Shown piece by piece: positions 1-13,000 of a DNA stretch of 64,000 nucleotides (the first letter of the stretch is position 1; every line of letters starts with the position of its first letter). Source of the DNA: Phocoena phocoena. Lineage: Eukaryota; Chordata; Mammalia; Artiodactyla; Phocoenidae. Under the pieces are notes generated by a model. That model made no database searches and had not been told where the DNA came from. It saw only the letters and a list, made by a program, of their open reading frames with translations. Location of the stretch: positions 33,131,319 through 33,195,318 of the forward strand of contig NC_089236.1 in assembly GCF_963924675.1 (NCBI RefSeq), read 5' to 3'. A program made the translations under genes and the position numbers.

Positions 1-2420
1 GAAATAAGGAGAAATCTGGAGAGAGATGTTGGGTAAAGGAAGGTTGATGTTTTAAAAAGGACACACCAGAGCATGTCTATTGTGCTGATGGGAACTGGCC
101 AGTAGAAATGGAGAGACTGATACTGCTGCAGTGAGAGGAAATAGTCAAAGGAACAAAGTCTGAGAAAAAGAGAGATGGTGGCCAAGACACAAGAGGAAGG
201 TAGTAAGAGGAAGAGGAAATGAGAAAGGCAAAGAACATGAAGGAAGAGAGAGTTCTTAATTCTATTTTATCCATGAAGAATCAGGAAAGGTCATCCTGGA
301 GTGAAGGAGTAAGAAAGTGTGGAAAGAGAGGGGAAGGTGTGAACTAAAGAGCGGTTTCAGATATCGGGGCAGAAAACTTGCCAGGGAAATGTAGTGGGAT
401 TGTTGGGTGAAGTTGGATGCCCGTTAGGGTGTTAAAAAAATGGTTTAAAAAGACAATTTAGATGATGCAAACAAACTGTGTAACACTTCATGATGTGGAT
501 AGTCACCTTTCGGACAACTGCAAAATGGGGTAGAAGGCAGGAAGCTTGTAGAGGATAAAGAATAAAGACTAAGGAAGAGACAAATGAAATATCTGATTGG
601 CCGAGCCCATATTGTCAACTCTGGGGTGAGAAGGCCCAGAGTCAGCTTGGTGTCTAGGGATTGGCTGACTGAATAGACTGTGTTTCTGGTCAGGGGGAGG
701 ATTTACAAGAAAACAAAAGTTATCTAAGAAGTTTCAGTTTGCTGATGTGCACCCCAGGCAGAAGCAGTTCCATCTTGGGCCTGGAAAATTATTTCAACAG
801 GTGTTTGTAATCATGAGTTGGATGCCACCAGTCACCACGTAAGTCCTCTGCATCATTTTCCTAGCAGCCATTAGCAACTTCGGTGCTGATATGTGTTTAA
901 GTAGGTTGGGGTTTTTACAGGCGAATGTGATAGAAGAAGAGAGGGCAAGTGTGTGTAAGGTGGTTGTTGGGAGTGACGGACCGTGAAATCTAAACTGGGA
1001 AGCAGGGACATGAAAACAGAAGAGGAACGATGAACGGTAGAAAGTGATCACTTAAAAATGTTGAGTGTCAAAGTATTAGTACAGTGTATGTAGTGGAAAA
1101 GTGAGCTGGAAAGGTAGGAGGTGGTATTTAAGAAGAAGCATATTCAAGTTTGATTTTAGGTGCCATTACTGTGAGGTCAAGGACTAGACTCTGACCTTGG
1201 GTGTGGGTCTCTGAGGTGGGGTAAAGGAAATGCTTACTGGAGCTGGGAGGCCAAGACCAAGAAAGCCAGGATGTGTCATCCTTGTGGATGTCAAGTATCA
1301 GTGAGAGTGGTGACAATTGTAGGCATCAGAAGACAGTGAGCAAAAATCTTCAAAGAGAGAAGCCTAGGAAGGGGGTCAGTAGATGACAGCCAAAGGAGTG
1401 AAGAAAATGTAGCAAAAAGGAAGGCAGGAGAATCAAAGGATCTGGGCTTTAAAGGAGGAGAAAAGGCTTACATATGGAAATGAGGAGCACTCTATGCTTT
1501 ACTTCTAGCCCTGAGATAAAAAGAGTGTGAGGGTTGCCAAGAGTGGTGTCCTCAGGGAACTGCCAGGTTTCATTAGACCAGAAGTGCAAGGTATATTCAA
1601 GTAGTTAGAGGCAGAGAGGAGTTTGCTGAGCATGGATCTAGAATTCCTCAAGGCATGTGAAGGGCTGAGAGAGAGCAGGAAAGGTGAGGGATTGGGCAAG
1701 ATCAGCGCTGTATGAGGGAGAGAGTCTGGAAAAGGGACTGAGAGCAAGACCGGGGGGCAAGGGATAAAAATGGAGGGGAGATAGTCTTGTGACTATAAAT
1801 GGAAATTGGGCCCCTGGAAATTGTGACAACTGAGCCAAGGGGAAAGGACGGTTTCTTCTGAGGTCTCCAAAATAAATGTCCCTCCCCACCCACCCCCCCT
1901 TGCTCTGAAATTGATACTGGCTGTCTTTTAAGGGATGAAGGGGTTGCCGGAAGAGGTAAAAGGGGAGAGATACTGAAGAGAAGAGAAAAAAATACTTCTT
2001 CAGGTCATTTGCAAAACAGAGTTTTTTTCTGATCAAAATATTTTCAACTGTCTTCCTTGACAATTTGCAAGGGATGGAAATTTTAAGAAGTAGCAATCCC
2101 TTGTTAATATCCCCACTAGAGAATATCACTGCTGGTATTTTTGAAAAATTCTCACCTGTCTTCCCCACACACATACATTTTAATCTTCACTGAGATGATA
2201 TAGAAATTGAAAATCACAGTGGAGGGGAGGAAAGCTGAGAAAGCTCACTTTCTAGAGACCGGATTTCTCCAGAAAAGTGGTGATATTAGCAGCAGAGAGT
2301 GGAAGGAGTAGGGGGACTTGGGAGTGTTAAGGAGAGTTGGCAATATCCACAGTGGCTGCAATGGTGATGTCAGAAGGAAATCAACATGGGATGGATATTA
2401 ACTGACCAACACTGAGCCTG
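1..2420. other. Purine-rich unclassified sequence
   Basis: The plus strand is strongly purine-biased (long runs of GA/GGA/AAG words), especially at 1-350 and 1320-1760. The style resembles the antisense strand of decayed L2 LINEs seen more clearly at 6.6-7.25 kb and 14.4-15.3 kb, but I cannot align it confidently. Open frames on the minus strand here, the longest about 178 codons at 1638-2174, are serine/leucine/proline-rich. They are what a purine-rich plus strand gives by chance, so I do not call them genes. Confidence 0.4.
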
Positions 2421-3985
2421 TAGGCATCTGAATTCTTCCATTTCCCCCAAGATTCTAAAAGTGGGCATTTTACTAACTCCCACTACTCCCCTACACCCAA
2501 ATTAGGAAAGATGTCATTGAAAGCATCACTTATTTTAGAAAATTCCAAGCAACATTTGAAAGATCACACCAGCCAAACTGAGTTTCAAATTCTCCCCTGT
2601 AACTGCTAATAATTGTCACTGTTCAATACTATGGGATCATTCTCCTTCTCTCCCTAACTGTTGACTTAAGAAGTCAAAGAAAGAAAAGAAGAAATTAAAA
2701 GAAAAAGTCTTTAATTCAGATCTTGACACATATCAAAAAGGAGGAAATGACTTTTAAAAGAATACAGTAGTCAACTTCTTTTGTCAGATACCACATGGTG
2801 AGGTGAGAGGAGGCCTGACTCCCTGAAAAGCAAAGCTGCCCTGCATTCACCTCAAATTAGGTAATGTAGTTGAGACTTATTGTAAAAGTTTATATTTTTC
2901 TAAGAGAGGGTATTCTTTCAAATGCACTCTGAAAGAATTCTAAAATAATTATTTTCCTAAACAAAATTTCCACATTTTAAGAAACTGATATGCTATTTTA
3001 AAAGTTTTTCTTTTGTACTTGTTGACTGTGATACAACTCCCAATAACTCTGCTATTGGTAAGGGCCTTAATCTCCAAGGCTATGATTCTTGCTCACACTT
3101 TCTCTAGACAGCAGCATGGCCCAAGGTGGCAGCAGGTGCATAGAACTGCTGACCTGGAGAGCAGAGAGGTGGACAGTGCCGGGTGGGAGGGCTGCAGGGC
3201 CAGAGCAGGCAGGCCAGGGACAGGCAGGCAGAAGAAGACTAGGGCTCAGACACCTTGGGATCTGAGGCCACTGACCAGAGGTGGAAGTTGGAGAGAATTA
3301 GTGCACAGGAACAGGACTGGGCAGCTGCAGATGGAGAAGAGAGGAACTCACCACATCAGAGTAGCTTTATCCTTGGAAAAAACTTCCTGTCTGCCTTGCT
3401 TCTGAGTCTCTCTCAAGACAAGGTGGCTATGGGATAAATAAGCAATGCAGACACATGACTGAGCTGAGGGGCTTTTTCCTTAGATGTAGCCTGAAAAAGA
3501 AATGCATATCAAATCCTCATGAATCTTTTCCCCTAAGGATTTGAATTTGAGATAAAAATTCTCCTGGGTTTGTTCTTACAGAATGGATAAGGGTCCCAGT
3601 GAATAGATGTATTTTTTTTAACCAGGCAATTGTGTTCCTATCCATTATAAAGAGGACCCTCAAAGGACATCTTCTGCCCGTGAAGTTCTAAGTCCTTCAA
3701 AAACCAAAGATGTCCTCTTATCTTTCCTTCATTGTATAAAGAGACAGGGACAAAGGAGGAAAACATAGTCAAACTATCACCTATGACTTTATTTTCTTTT
3801 CCCTCATTCTGATTCTTCAATGCCTTTCCTTTTTCAGTCCAACTCTAGAGTTTCTGCAAATTTCTCCTCTTATTCAGTGTTCCTGTGTATTTACAGCTGA
3901 TAGCTAAGTCTGAGAATAATAATAGCTATCTTTATAACAGTGACCTACAAAAAGTACTCAATAAATAATCAACTGAATTAATTTG
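2421..3985. other. Unclassified intergenic or intronic sequence
   Basis: No recognisable repeat, exon or RNA gene. The sequence is AT-rich with a more GC-rich patch at about 3110-3330. A 130-codon open frame at 3013-3405 (plus) has low complexity, no recognised domain and no clear splice or start context. Confidence 0.4.
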
Positions 3986-3989
3986 TAAT

Positions 3990-4215
3990 TGATTGTCATT
4001 ATTAGCTGAATAAGCACTTACTACCTGCTAGACTCTGCATTTAACATTCATTATTTTATTTATCTTCAAAATAATTTGAGATTGATATTTTTCTCCCCAC
4101 TTCACAGAAAAGGAAACTGAGCCATAGAAAGGGTATGCTGCCTCTTTCAACATGTACCAATATGACATGTAGTAAGTGGTGGAGCCAGGTTTGGAACTGT
4201 AGCAGTTTTGACCAG
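3990..4215 (-). repeat. MIR SINE, antisense
   Basis: Reads with the typical antisense MIR order: 'actuation' of the element end (gcacttacta...), then a segment matching 'aggaaactgagcc', then 'agccaggtttggaact' near the tRNA-derived head. Highly decayed, as expected of a mammalian-wide element. A younger L1 fragment follows directly at 4241. Confidence 0.7.
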
Positions 4216-4240
4216 ACTGTACTCTCAGTCACTAAAGTTT

Positions 4241-4736
4241 TTTGTTTTTTGTTTTTTTTTACATCTTTATTGGGGTATAATTGCTTTACAATGGTGTGTT
4301 AGTTTCTGCTTTATAACAAAGTGAATCAGTTATACATATACATATGTTCCCATATCTCTTCCCTCTTGCGTCTCCCTCCCTCCCACCCTCCCTATCCCAC
4401 CCCTCCAGGCGGTCACAAAGCACAGGGCCGATATCCCTGTGCCATGCGGCTGCTTCCCATTAGCTATCTACCTTACGTTTGTTAGTGTGTATATGTCCAT
4501 GACTCTCTCTCGCCCTGTCACAGCTCACCCTTCCCCCTCCCCATATCCTCAAGTCCGTTCTCCAGTAGGTCTGTGTCTTTATTCCTGTCTTACCCCTATG
4601 TTCTTCATGACAATTTTTTTTTCTTAAATTCCATATATATGTGTTAGCATACGGTATTTGTCTTTTTCTTTCTGACTTACTTCACTCTGTATGACAGACT
4701 CTAGGTCTATCCACCTCATTACAAATAGCTCAATTT
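4241..4736 (-). mobile_element. 5'-truncated L1, 3' end only, antisense
   Basis: Begins with a T-rich tail (the reversed poly-A) and 'catctttattggggtata', the reversed 3' UTR end seen also at 20.17 kb. It continues through the 3' UTR to about the end of ORF2. Flanked by an imperfect 10-bp direct repeat: actaaagttt at 4231-4240 and actagagttt at 4737-4746. It shares its 3' UTR with the longer copies in this window, so it belongs to the same L1 lineage. It has no coding capacity. Confidence 0.88.
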
Positions 4737-4902
4737 ACTAGAGTTTTAAGACCATATGGTCAGCATTGTGACCTAAGGTGGGGCTGGGAAAAGAAAACCA
4801 GGCGTAAAGAATCTAGGAGCTTTAATGATATTTTGTAAGAATTCTTTTTAATTTTTTATTATTAATATTTCAAATACAAAAATATAAAGAGAATGGTAAA
4901 AT

Positions 4903-5377
4903 TGTTACCAAGTCCAAGCTCGGTCTGTTTGCCATACGACAGGCCAATAAATCAGGAGACGAGGTGCTGAGGCAAGGAATAGCGACTTTATTCGGAAAGC
5001 CAGGTGTCCGAGAAGATGGTGGGCTAGGGTCCCCCAAAAAACCATCTTATGGGGGTCTGGATGTCAGTTTCTTTTATAGAATAGCGGAAGAGGTGAGGAA
5101 TTAAAGTAAGAAGGCCATTAGTTTTTCCTGGCTTGGCCAGCATCAGGGAGGGGAAGTGTTAATTTCTTCTTTTCTGCAGCCATTCACAGGTGGGCAGGGT
5201 CAGATTGTCTCCCTGTGAGCTGAACAAAGGCACTTTAGTTTAACATTCAGGCAGAGGGGCAGGGTTCCCCGGACAGGCCATTATATATGATTATAATAAC
5301 AAAAGCAATGAAAAGAAAATGTTAACGTCAAAGAAGCAGATCCAACATGGAGTCAAAACTGGCCTTTCCCTGTTACA
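4903..5377 (-). mobile_element. Solo LTR of an endogenous retrovirus, antisense
   Basis: A roughly 475-bp block bounded by complementary termini. On the minus strand it starts TGTAACAGGG and ends GGTAACA. On the same strand an AATAAA polyadenylation signal lies near 4987-4992, close to the 3' end, as in the R region of an LTR. No internal retroviral genes flank it, so it is read as a solo LTR left by LTR-LTR recombination. I could not identify a convincing target-site duplication. It shares a recognisable core (gatggtgg..., tcccccaaaaa) with the LTR at 35.2 kb. Confidence 0.65.
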
Positions 5378-6300
5378 TAATGAGCATTCTCGTGTCATCA
5401 CTCAACTTCAAAAATTATCAGTCTTGTTTCATGTGAACTTGTAGCCCCCACCAATGCCCTAAATCACTTGAAGTAATTCCTAGACATTGTGTCATTTCAT
5501 CTATAAGTATTGTATATATCTTTGAAAGATCTAGCTATATGAAAATCCCTCAATATTATTATTTCAGCTAATAGATAAAATATAAAATAAAATTTAAAAA
5601 TTAGGCTATTCTGATTCTTTAAGTACTTTTAGAAAGTATCAAATACTATTCTGATAAAGTGGAATGAAATAGGAGAAAGCTGTTTTCTAGTGCCCATAGA
5701 CATTTCTGAGACATGGAGAGCCTATGTGCCTATTTTAATGGGGGGTATAATGCCGAAGGTAGGGTTAGGTGTTACAACTAAGGAGAGAAGTTTTGTATTA
5801 GGATATACACTGCATTTCAAGTATTGAGATTTTGTCCTTGAATATCATTCTGGGGAAAATGAACCTTAATATACATCTTATCTTTGGAAGATTTGTGATC
5901 TTCTGTCTTTCAGTACTACTGGTTTCCAAGGATGCCATGTTCTCCGCAAATTGCTATCTGCTGAAGTGATGTTCATTTTTGCTGTATAGGTCTAGAGAGC
6001 CTTTGGCTCTACATCTCTGGTATTTTTTAACTGTATATTTTCTGGGACATAAGCAATCTGAAAATGGTAGGCTTTTCTGAACTACACACATTTTAAATTT
6101 GTATATTTGTATCAAATAGAGAGGTTCATTTTTAGAAGGTTGTTTATAGAAATTGGGGAGTGACTTTTGAGTATCTTCAGTTTCTTGAAAGGACACTGGA
6201 TTCTCCATTAGACAAGCCCCCATTATTGTTTAACATTCCACACTTCCTTGTGTACTTAAGTGTCTCTCAAAATATATAGAAATAACATTTAAAAAAAAAA
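5378..6300. other. Unclassified AT-rich sequence
   Basis: No recognisable repeat or gene. Short open frames have no recognised domain. Confidence 0.4.
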
Positions 6301-6310
6301 AACAAAACTG

Positions 6311-6510
6311 GGTTTCCCTGGTGATGCAGTGGTTGAGAGTCCGCCTGACAATGCAGGGGACACGGGTTCATGCCCTGGTCCGGGAAGATCCCACATGCCA
6401 TGGAGTGGCTGTGCCCGTGAGCCATGGCCGCTGAGCCTGCGCGTCCGGAGCCTGTGCTCCGCAATGGGAGAGGCCACAACAGTGAGAGGCCGCATACCGC
6501 AAAACAAAAA
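6311..6510 (+). mobile_element. CHR-2-type tRNA-derived SINE
   Basis: Starts gtttccctggtgatgcagtgg (tRNA-like A-box region), contains the B-box-like ggttcatgccc, then the diagnostic body with cggagcctgtgctccgcaa and 'gaggccacaacagtgagagg'. This short body marks a SINE family I associate with cetaceans. An A-run also precedes the element at 6291-6308, so the duplicated target site cannot be separated clearly. Polymerase III promoter boxes are recognisable but the element is not a gene. Confidence 0.9.
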
Positions 6511-6559
6511 ACACTATGAGTAGGGATTGTGTTTGACTCGAACATAAAATGGGGACTAA

Positions 6560-7260
6560 AACAGACATCGGCTCAACCCGCTCAGAAGAGACAAACATTA
6601 AACATATAATCCTACTAAATAAAATTATAAACTGCGAAGGAGAGGAGTAAGATGCTGTAAGAAATAATAATGGAAAAGCCACAACTGAATTGGAAGAGGA
6701 AGGTGACAGAAGCCCATAGTGAGGGAATGATGTATGCTGTGACCTGAAGGATGGCTGGAGTCAGCAAGATGAAGCATTTGAGGAAAAGAGCACATGTAAA
6801 GCTCCTGAAGCATGCAGGAACTTAACAAGGTCAAGGACTCAAGCTGAGTCAAAAGGACAATGTGAAGTGGGAGAAGATGAGGTTGGAAAGATAGACAGAG
6901 CCTTGTAGGTCATAGTAAAATACTTGAATCTCATATAAAGTGAGAAGCCACTGAAAGTTGTTAAAGCTGGGGAGTGATTTGGTCTTTTGAAATATTTTAA
7001 AGATTACCTTGATTGCTGTATGGAAGCTTCACAGTAGGGTCTTAAACAGAGGAATAGGGGAGACCAGTTAGGAGTATATCACTGTCATCCAGGTAGGAGA
7101 ATATGTCCAAGGAGAGAGGAAGAAACCTATAGATGAAGGTATATTTTTGGATGTAGAATTCATGGGACCTAATGATGGATTGTTGATCCAGCTGCCAACA
7201 TAGGACATATTGAGATCAACGTCATCCAGGCTCTTGGGCTTTTCACACACAAATCCTTTC
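6560..7260 (-). mobile_element. L2 LINE fragment, antisense
   Basis: Contains the reversed L2 order 'gccttgtaggtcatagtaa', 'agaagccactgaaag', 'ggggagtgatttggtc', then 'gagaccagttaggag' and 'catccaggtaggag'. This is the complement of the conserved L2 segment upstream of its 3' UTR. A mammalian-wide, decayed, inactive element. Confidence 0.65.
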
Positions 7261-7314
7261 TAAATATTGATGGCCTTGCCACTTGTATGGTCTCATATTA
7301 TAGCAATAATAATT

Positions 7315-7510
7315 TATAATATTAATTTTTGGCACCTACTAGGTGCCAAGTACTGTGCTAAGTGCTCTACTTTGATGTTTCATTTAATCCTCCTCTTGGT
7401 CCTATGGAGTACTATGATTTTTAGAGATTAGAAAATGAAAATTTACAGAGGTCAAGTGAAGTGTCCAGTCACATGGCTAATAAATAACAGATCTGGGCCT
7501 CAATTTCTTC
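7315..7510 (-). repeat. MIR SINE, antisense
   Basis: Antisense MIR pattern: 'aggtgccaagtactgtgcta', 'tttaatcctcctc', 'gaaaatttacagaggtcaag', ending 'agatctgggcc'. Heavily mutated. Confidence 0.75.
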
Positions 7511-7580
7511 TCTCCAACTTCAAAGGTTGTGCTCTTATGGGCAATAGGACATTGCCTCAGCATCCCTACAGCAATAATTG

Positions 7581-9123
7581 TTGTCTGCTCACCCACCGGG
7601 GCTGGTGGGGGTTTGGAGGTGAGGCCTAGGCTTCAGAGTTCAGATCCCAGGGAGAGGACTGGGGTTGGCTGTGTGAACACAGCCAGAAGGGGGCTAGTGC
7701 GCCACAGCTAGCTGGAAGGGAGTCCGGGAAAAAGTCTGGAATGGCCTAAGAGGCAAGAGACCATTGTTTCGGGGTATGTGAGGAGAAGGGAATCAGAGCA
7801 CCACCTAAACAAGCTCTAGAGATGGGGGCGAGCCGCGGCTATCAGTGCGGACACCAGAGATGGGCATGAAATGCTAAGTCTGCTGCTGCAGCCACCAAGA
7901 AGCCTGCGTGCAAGCACAGGTCACTATCTGCACCTCCCTTCCCGGAAGCCTGTGCAGCCTGCCACTGCCAGGGTCCCATGATCCAGGGAAAACTTCCCCG
8001 GGAGAACAGACAGCATACCTTAGGCAGTTGCAACATGTGTTGGCCTCTGCCACCACAGGCTTGACCCACATTCCGAACCCCTCCTTGCCCCTGGCCTAAG
8101 TGAGCCACAGCCCCCTGATCAGCCACTTCTTTAACCCCCTACTGTCTGGATGAAGAACAGATGCCAGAGGGCAACCTACATGCAGAGGCAGGTCCAAACC
8201 CAAAGCTGAACCCCAGGAGCTGTGTGAACAAAAAACACAAAGGGAAATTTCTCAGTGCAGCCTCAGGGGTAGGGTGTTAAATCTCCACAATCAACTTGAT
8301 GTACCCTGCATCTGTGGAATACCTGAATAGACAATGAATCTTCCCAAAATTGAGGCAGTGGACATTGGGAGCAAGTATAGACTTGGGGTTTGCTGTATGT
8401 GACTGACTTGTTTCTGATTTTTATGTTTATCTTAGTATAGTTTTTAGAACTTGTTTTCACTGGTGGATTTGTTTATTGGTTTGGTTGCTCTCTCCTTTTT
8501 TAAATTACTTTTTAATTTTTTTATTTTAAAAATATTTTTTATTTTTTTTATTTTAATAACTTTATCTATTTTATTTATTTATTATTTTTCTTTCTTTCAT
8601 TTTTTCTCTCCCTTTTCTTCTGAGCTGTGTGGCTGACAGGATCTTTGTGCTCTGGCCAGGTGTCAGGCCTGAGCTTCTGAGGTGGGAGAGCCGAGTTCAG
8701 GACATGGGACCAACAGAGACCTCCTGGCCCCACGTAATATCAATCAACGAGAGTTCTCCCAGAGATCTCCATCTTAATGCTAAGACCCAGCTCCAGTCAA
8801 CGACCAGCAAGTTCCAGTGCTGGACATGCCATGCCAAACAACTAGCAAGATAGGAACACAAAGCCACTCATTAGCAGAGAGTTTGCCTAAAATCATAATA
8901 AGTTCACAGACACACCAAAACACACCACCAGACGTGGTCCTGCCCACCATAAAGACAAGATCCAGCCTCATCCACCAGAACACAGGTACCAGTTCCCTCC
9001 ACCAGGAAGACTACACAACCCACTGAACCAAACTTACCCACTAGGGGCAGACATCAAAAAAAATGGAAACTATGAAACCTGTAGCCTGCAAAAAGGAGAC
9101 CCCAAACACACTAAGTTAAGCAA
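7581..9123 (+). promoter_or_regulatory. L1 5' UTR (decayed internal promoter region)
   Basis: GC-rich first part (to about 8280) followed by an AT-rich stretch and a second conserved part (8620-9120), matching the minus-strand copy at 25433-27598 base for base in long stretches. In L1 elements the 5' UTR carries the internal RNA polymerase II promoter. Here the first about 0.4 kb is missing, so promoter activity is unlikely (inference). There is no host gene in this stretch. Confidence 0.75.
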
Positions 9124-10016
9124 ATGAGAAGACAGAGAAATATGCAGCACATGAAGGAGCAAAGTAAAAACCTACCAGACCAAACAAATGAATAGGAAAT
9201 AGGCAGTCTACCTGAAAAACAATTCACAGTAATGATAGTAAAGATGATCCAAAATCTTGGAAATTGAATGGAGAAAATACAAGAAACGTTTAACAAGGAC
9301 CTAAAGAACTAAAGAGCAAAAAAACAATGATGAACAACACAATAAATGAAATTGAAAATTCTCTAGAAGGAATTAATAGCAGAATAACTGAGGCAGAAGA
9401 ACAGATAAGTAAGCTGGAAGAAAAAATAGTGGAAATAACTACCACAGAGCAGAATAAAGTAAAAAGAATGAAGAGAATTGAGGACAGTTGCAGAGACCTC
9501 TGGGACAACCTTAAATGCACCAACATTCGAATTATATGGGTGCCAACAGAGGAAGGGAAAAAGAAAGGGACTGAGAAAATGTTTGAAGAGAGTATAGTTG
9601 AAAACTTCCCTAATATGGGAAAGGAAATAGTCAGTCAATTCCAGGAAGTGCAGAGATTCCCATACAGGATAAATCCAAGGAGAAACACACCAAGACACAT
9701 ACAAATCAAACTATTAAAAATTAAATACAAAGAAAAAATATTAAAACAAGCAAGGGAAAAACAACAAATAACATACAAGGGTATCCCCATAAGGTTAACA
9801 GCCCATCTTTCAGCAGAAACTCTGCAAGCCAGAAGGGAGTATAAGGACATACTTAAAGTGATGAAAGAGAAAAACCTACAACCAAGACTACTCTACCCAG
9901 CAAGGATCTCATTCAGATTCAACAGAGAAATTAAAAGCTTTACAGACAAGCAAAAGCTAAGAGAATTCAGCATCACAAAGCAAGCTTTACAACAAATGCT
10001 AAAGGAACTTCTCTAG
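9124..10016 (+). pseudogene. L1 ORF1 (RNA-binding chaperone), broken
   Basis: ORF1p is the trimeric nucleic-acid chaperone that coats L1 RNA. The likely original start is the ATG at 9124, but a stop follows within about 25 codons and the frame changes. The open part 9327-10016 (229 codons) holds a coiled-coil segment (about residues 1-50, rich in E/I/L/K), then the RRM-like region, then the C-terminal domain with the 'LSAETLQARREY' block and 'YPARISF', which are hallmarks of L1 ORF1p. The end at TAG 10014-10016 is the natural C-terminus. Frame shift and N-terminal stop make it non-functional. Confidence 0.9.
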
Positions 10017-10073
10017 GTAGGAAACACAGCAGAAGGAAAGACCTACAAAAACAAATGCAAAACAATTAAGAAA

Positions 10074-13000
10074 ATGGGAATAGGAACATACATATTGATA
10101 ATTATCTTAAATGTAAATGGATTAAATGCTCCAACCAAAAGACATAGACTGGTTGAGTGGATACAAAAACAAGACCCATATATATGCTGTCTACAAGAGA
10201 CCCACTTCAGACCTAGGGACACATACAGACTGAAAGTGAGGGGATGGAAAAAGATATTGCATGCAAATGGATATCAAAAGAAAGCTGGAGTAGCAATTCT
10301 CATAACAGACAAAATAGAGTTTAAAATAAAGACTACTACAAGAGGCAAAGAAGGACACTACATAATGATCAAGGGATCAATCCAAGAAGAAGATATAACA
10401 ATTGTAAATATTTATGCACCCAACATGGGAGCACTTCAATACATAAGGCAAATGTTAACAGCCAGAAAAGGGGAAATCGACAGTAACATAATCATAGTAG
10501 GGGACTTTAACACCCAACTTTCACCAATGGACAGAGCATCCAAAATGAAAATAAATTAGGAAACACAAGCTTTAAATGATACATTAAACAAGATGGACTT
10601 AATTGATATTTACAGGACATTCCATCCAAAATCAACAGAATAAACTTTCTTCTCAAGTGCTCATGGAACATACTCCAGGATAGATCATATCTTGGGTCAC
10701 AAATCAACCTTGGTAAATTTAAGAAAATAAAAATCGTATCAAGTATCTTTTCCAACCACAATGTTATGAGACTAGATATCAGTTGCAGGAAAAAAACTGT
10801 AAAACTGCAAACACATTGGTGCTAAACAATACACAAGTTAAATAACCAAGAGAACACTGAAGAAATCAAAGAGGAAATCAAAACATACCTAGAAACAAAT
10901 GACAATGAAAACGTGATGACCCAAAACCTATAGGATGTAGCAAAAGCAGTTCTAAGAGGGAAGTTTACAGCAATACAATCCTACCTAAAGAAACAAGAAA
11001 CACCTCAAATAAACAACCTAACCTTACACCTAAAGCAATTAGAGAGAGAAGAAGCAAAACACCCCAAAGTTAGCAGAAGGAAAGAAAACATGAAAGTCAC
11101 ATCAGAAATAAATGAGAAAAAAAGGAGGAAACAATAGCAAAGATCAATAAAGCTAAAAGGTGGTTCTTTGAGAAGGTAAATAAGATTGATAAACCATGAG
11201 CCAGACTCATCAAGCAAAAAATGGAGAAGACTCAAATCAATAGAATTAGAAATGAAAAAGGAGAAGTAACAACTGACACTGCAGAAATACAAAGGATCAT
11301 GAGGAATTACTACAAGCAACTCTATGCCAATAAAATGGACAACCTGGAAGAAATGGACAAATTCTTAGAAAAACAAAACCTTCCGAGACTGAACCAGGAA
11401 GAAATAGAAAATATGAACAGACATATCACAAGCACTGAAATTGAAACTGTGATTAAAAATCTTCCAACACACAAAAGCGCAGGACCAGGTGGCTCCACAG
11501 ACAAATTCTATCAAAGATTTAGAGAAGAGCTAAGACCTACCCTTTTCAAACTCTTCCAAAATATAGCAGAGGGAGGAACACTCCCAAATTCATTCTACAA
11601 GGCCATCATCACCCTGAAACCAAAACCAGAGAAAGATGTCACAAAGAAAGAAAACTACAGGCCAATATCACTGATGAACATAGATGCAAAAATCCTCAGC
11701 ATAATACCAGCAAACAGAATCCAACAGCACATTAAAAGGATCATACACCATGATCAAGTGGGGTTTACCCCAGGAATGCAAGGATTCTTCAAAATACAAA
11801 AATCAATCAATGTGGTACACCTTATTAACAAACTGAAGGATAAAACCATATGATCATCTCCATAGATGCAGAAAAAGCTTTCAACAAAATTAAACACCCA
11901 TTTATGATAAAAACCCTCCAGAAAGTAAGCATAGAGGGAATGTACCTCAACATAATAAAGGCCATATATGACAAACCCACAGCCAACATCATTCTCAATG
12001 GTGAAAAACTGGAACCATTTCCAAGAGGATCAGGAAAAAGACACGTTTGCCCACGCTCACTGTTATTGTTCAACATAATTTTGGAAGTTTTAGCCACAGC
12101 AATCAGAGAAGAAAAAGAAATAAAAGGAATCCAAATCTGAAAAGAAGAAGTAAAGCTGTCACTCTTTGCAGATGACATGATACTATACATAGAGAATCCT
12201 AAAGATGCTACCAGAAAACTACTAGGGCTAACCAATGAATTTGGTAAAGTAGCAGGATACAAAATTAATGCACAGAAATCTCTTGCATTCCTATACACTA
12301 ATGATGAAAAATCTGAAAGAGAAATTAAGGAAACACTCCCATTTACCATTGCAAAAGAAGAGTAAAATACCTAGGAATAAACCTACCTGAGGAGACAAAA
12401 GACCTGTATGCAGAAAAATATGAAAGAAATTAAAGACGATACAAACAGATGGAGAGATATACCATGTTCTTGGACTGGAAGAATCAACATTGTGAAAATG
12501 AATATACTACCCAAAGCAATCTACAGATTCAGTGCAATCCCTATCAAACTACCAATGTCATTTTTCACAGCACTAGAACAAAACATTTCACAATTTGTAT
12601 GGAAACACAAAAGGCCCCGAATAGCCAAAGCAATCTTGAGAAAGAAAGATGGAGCTGGAGTAATCAGGCTCCCATATTTCTGACTATACTACAAAGCTAC
12701 AGTAATCAAGACATTATTGTAGTGGCACAAAAACAGAGAGATAAACCCACATACATATGGTCACCTTATCTTTGATAAAGGAGGCACAAACATACAATGG
12801 AGAAAAGACAGCCTCTTCAATAAGTGGTGCTGGGAAACCTGGACAACTATATGTAAAAGAATGAAATTGGAACACTTCCTAACATCATAAACAAAACTAA
12901 ACTTAAAATGGGTTAAAGACCTAAATGTAAGGCCGCACACTATAAAACCGTTAGAGGAAAACATGGGGAGAACACTCTGACATAAATCACAGCAAGATCC

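Noticed and set aside
1638..2174. 178-codon minus-strand open frame
   Set aside because: Ser/Leu/Pro-rich composition from a purine-rich opposite strand; no domain, and overlapping alternative frames of similar quality.
3013..3405. 130-codon plus-strand open frame
   Set aside because: No recognisable domain, basic low-complexity composition, no splice or promoter context.
6311..6400. tRNA gene in the SINE head
   Set aside because: The tRNA-like A and B box regions are those of a SINE. No cloverleaf with an intact anticodon arm and acceptor stem is recognisable.
6329..6545. Open frames on both strands with repeated sequence 'GSSRTGARTCVP', also at 24.1, 32.2, 56.9 and 59.2 kb
   Set aside because: All are translations of CHR-type SINEs, not a protein family.
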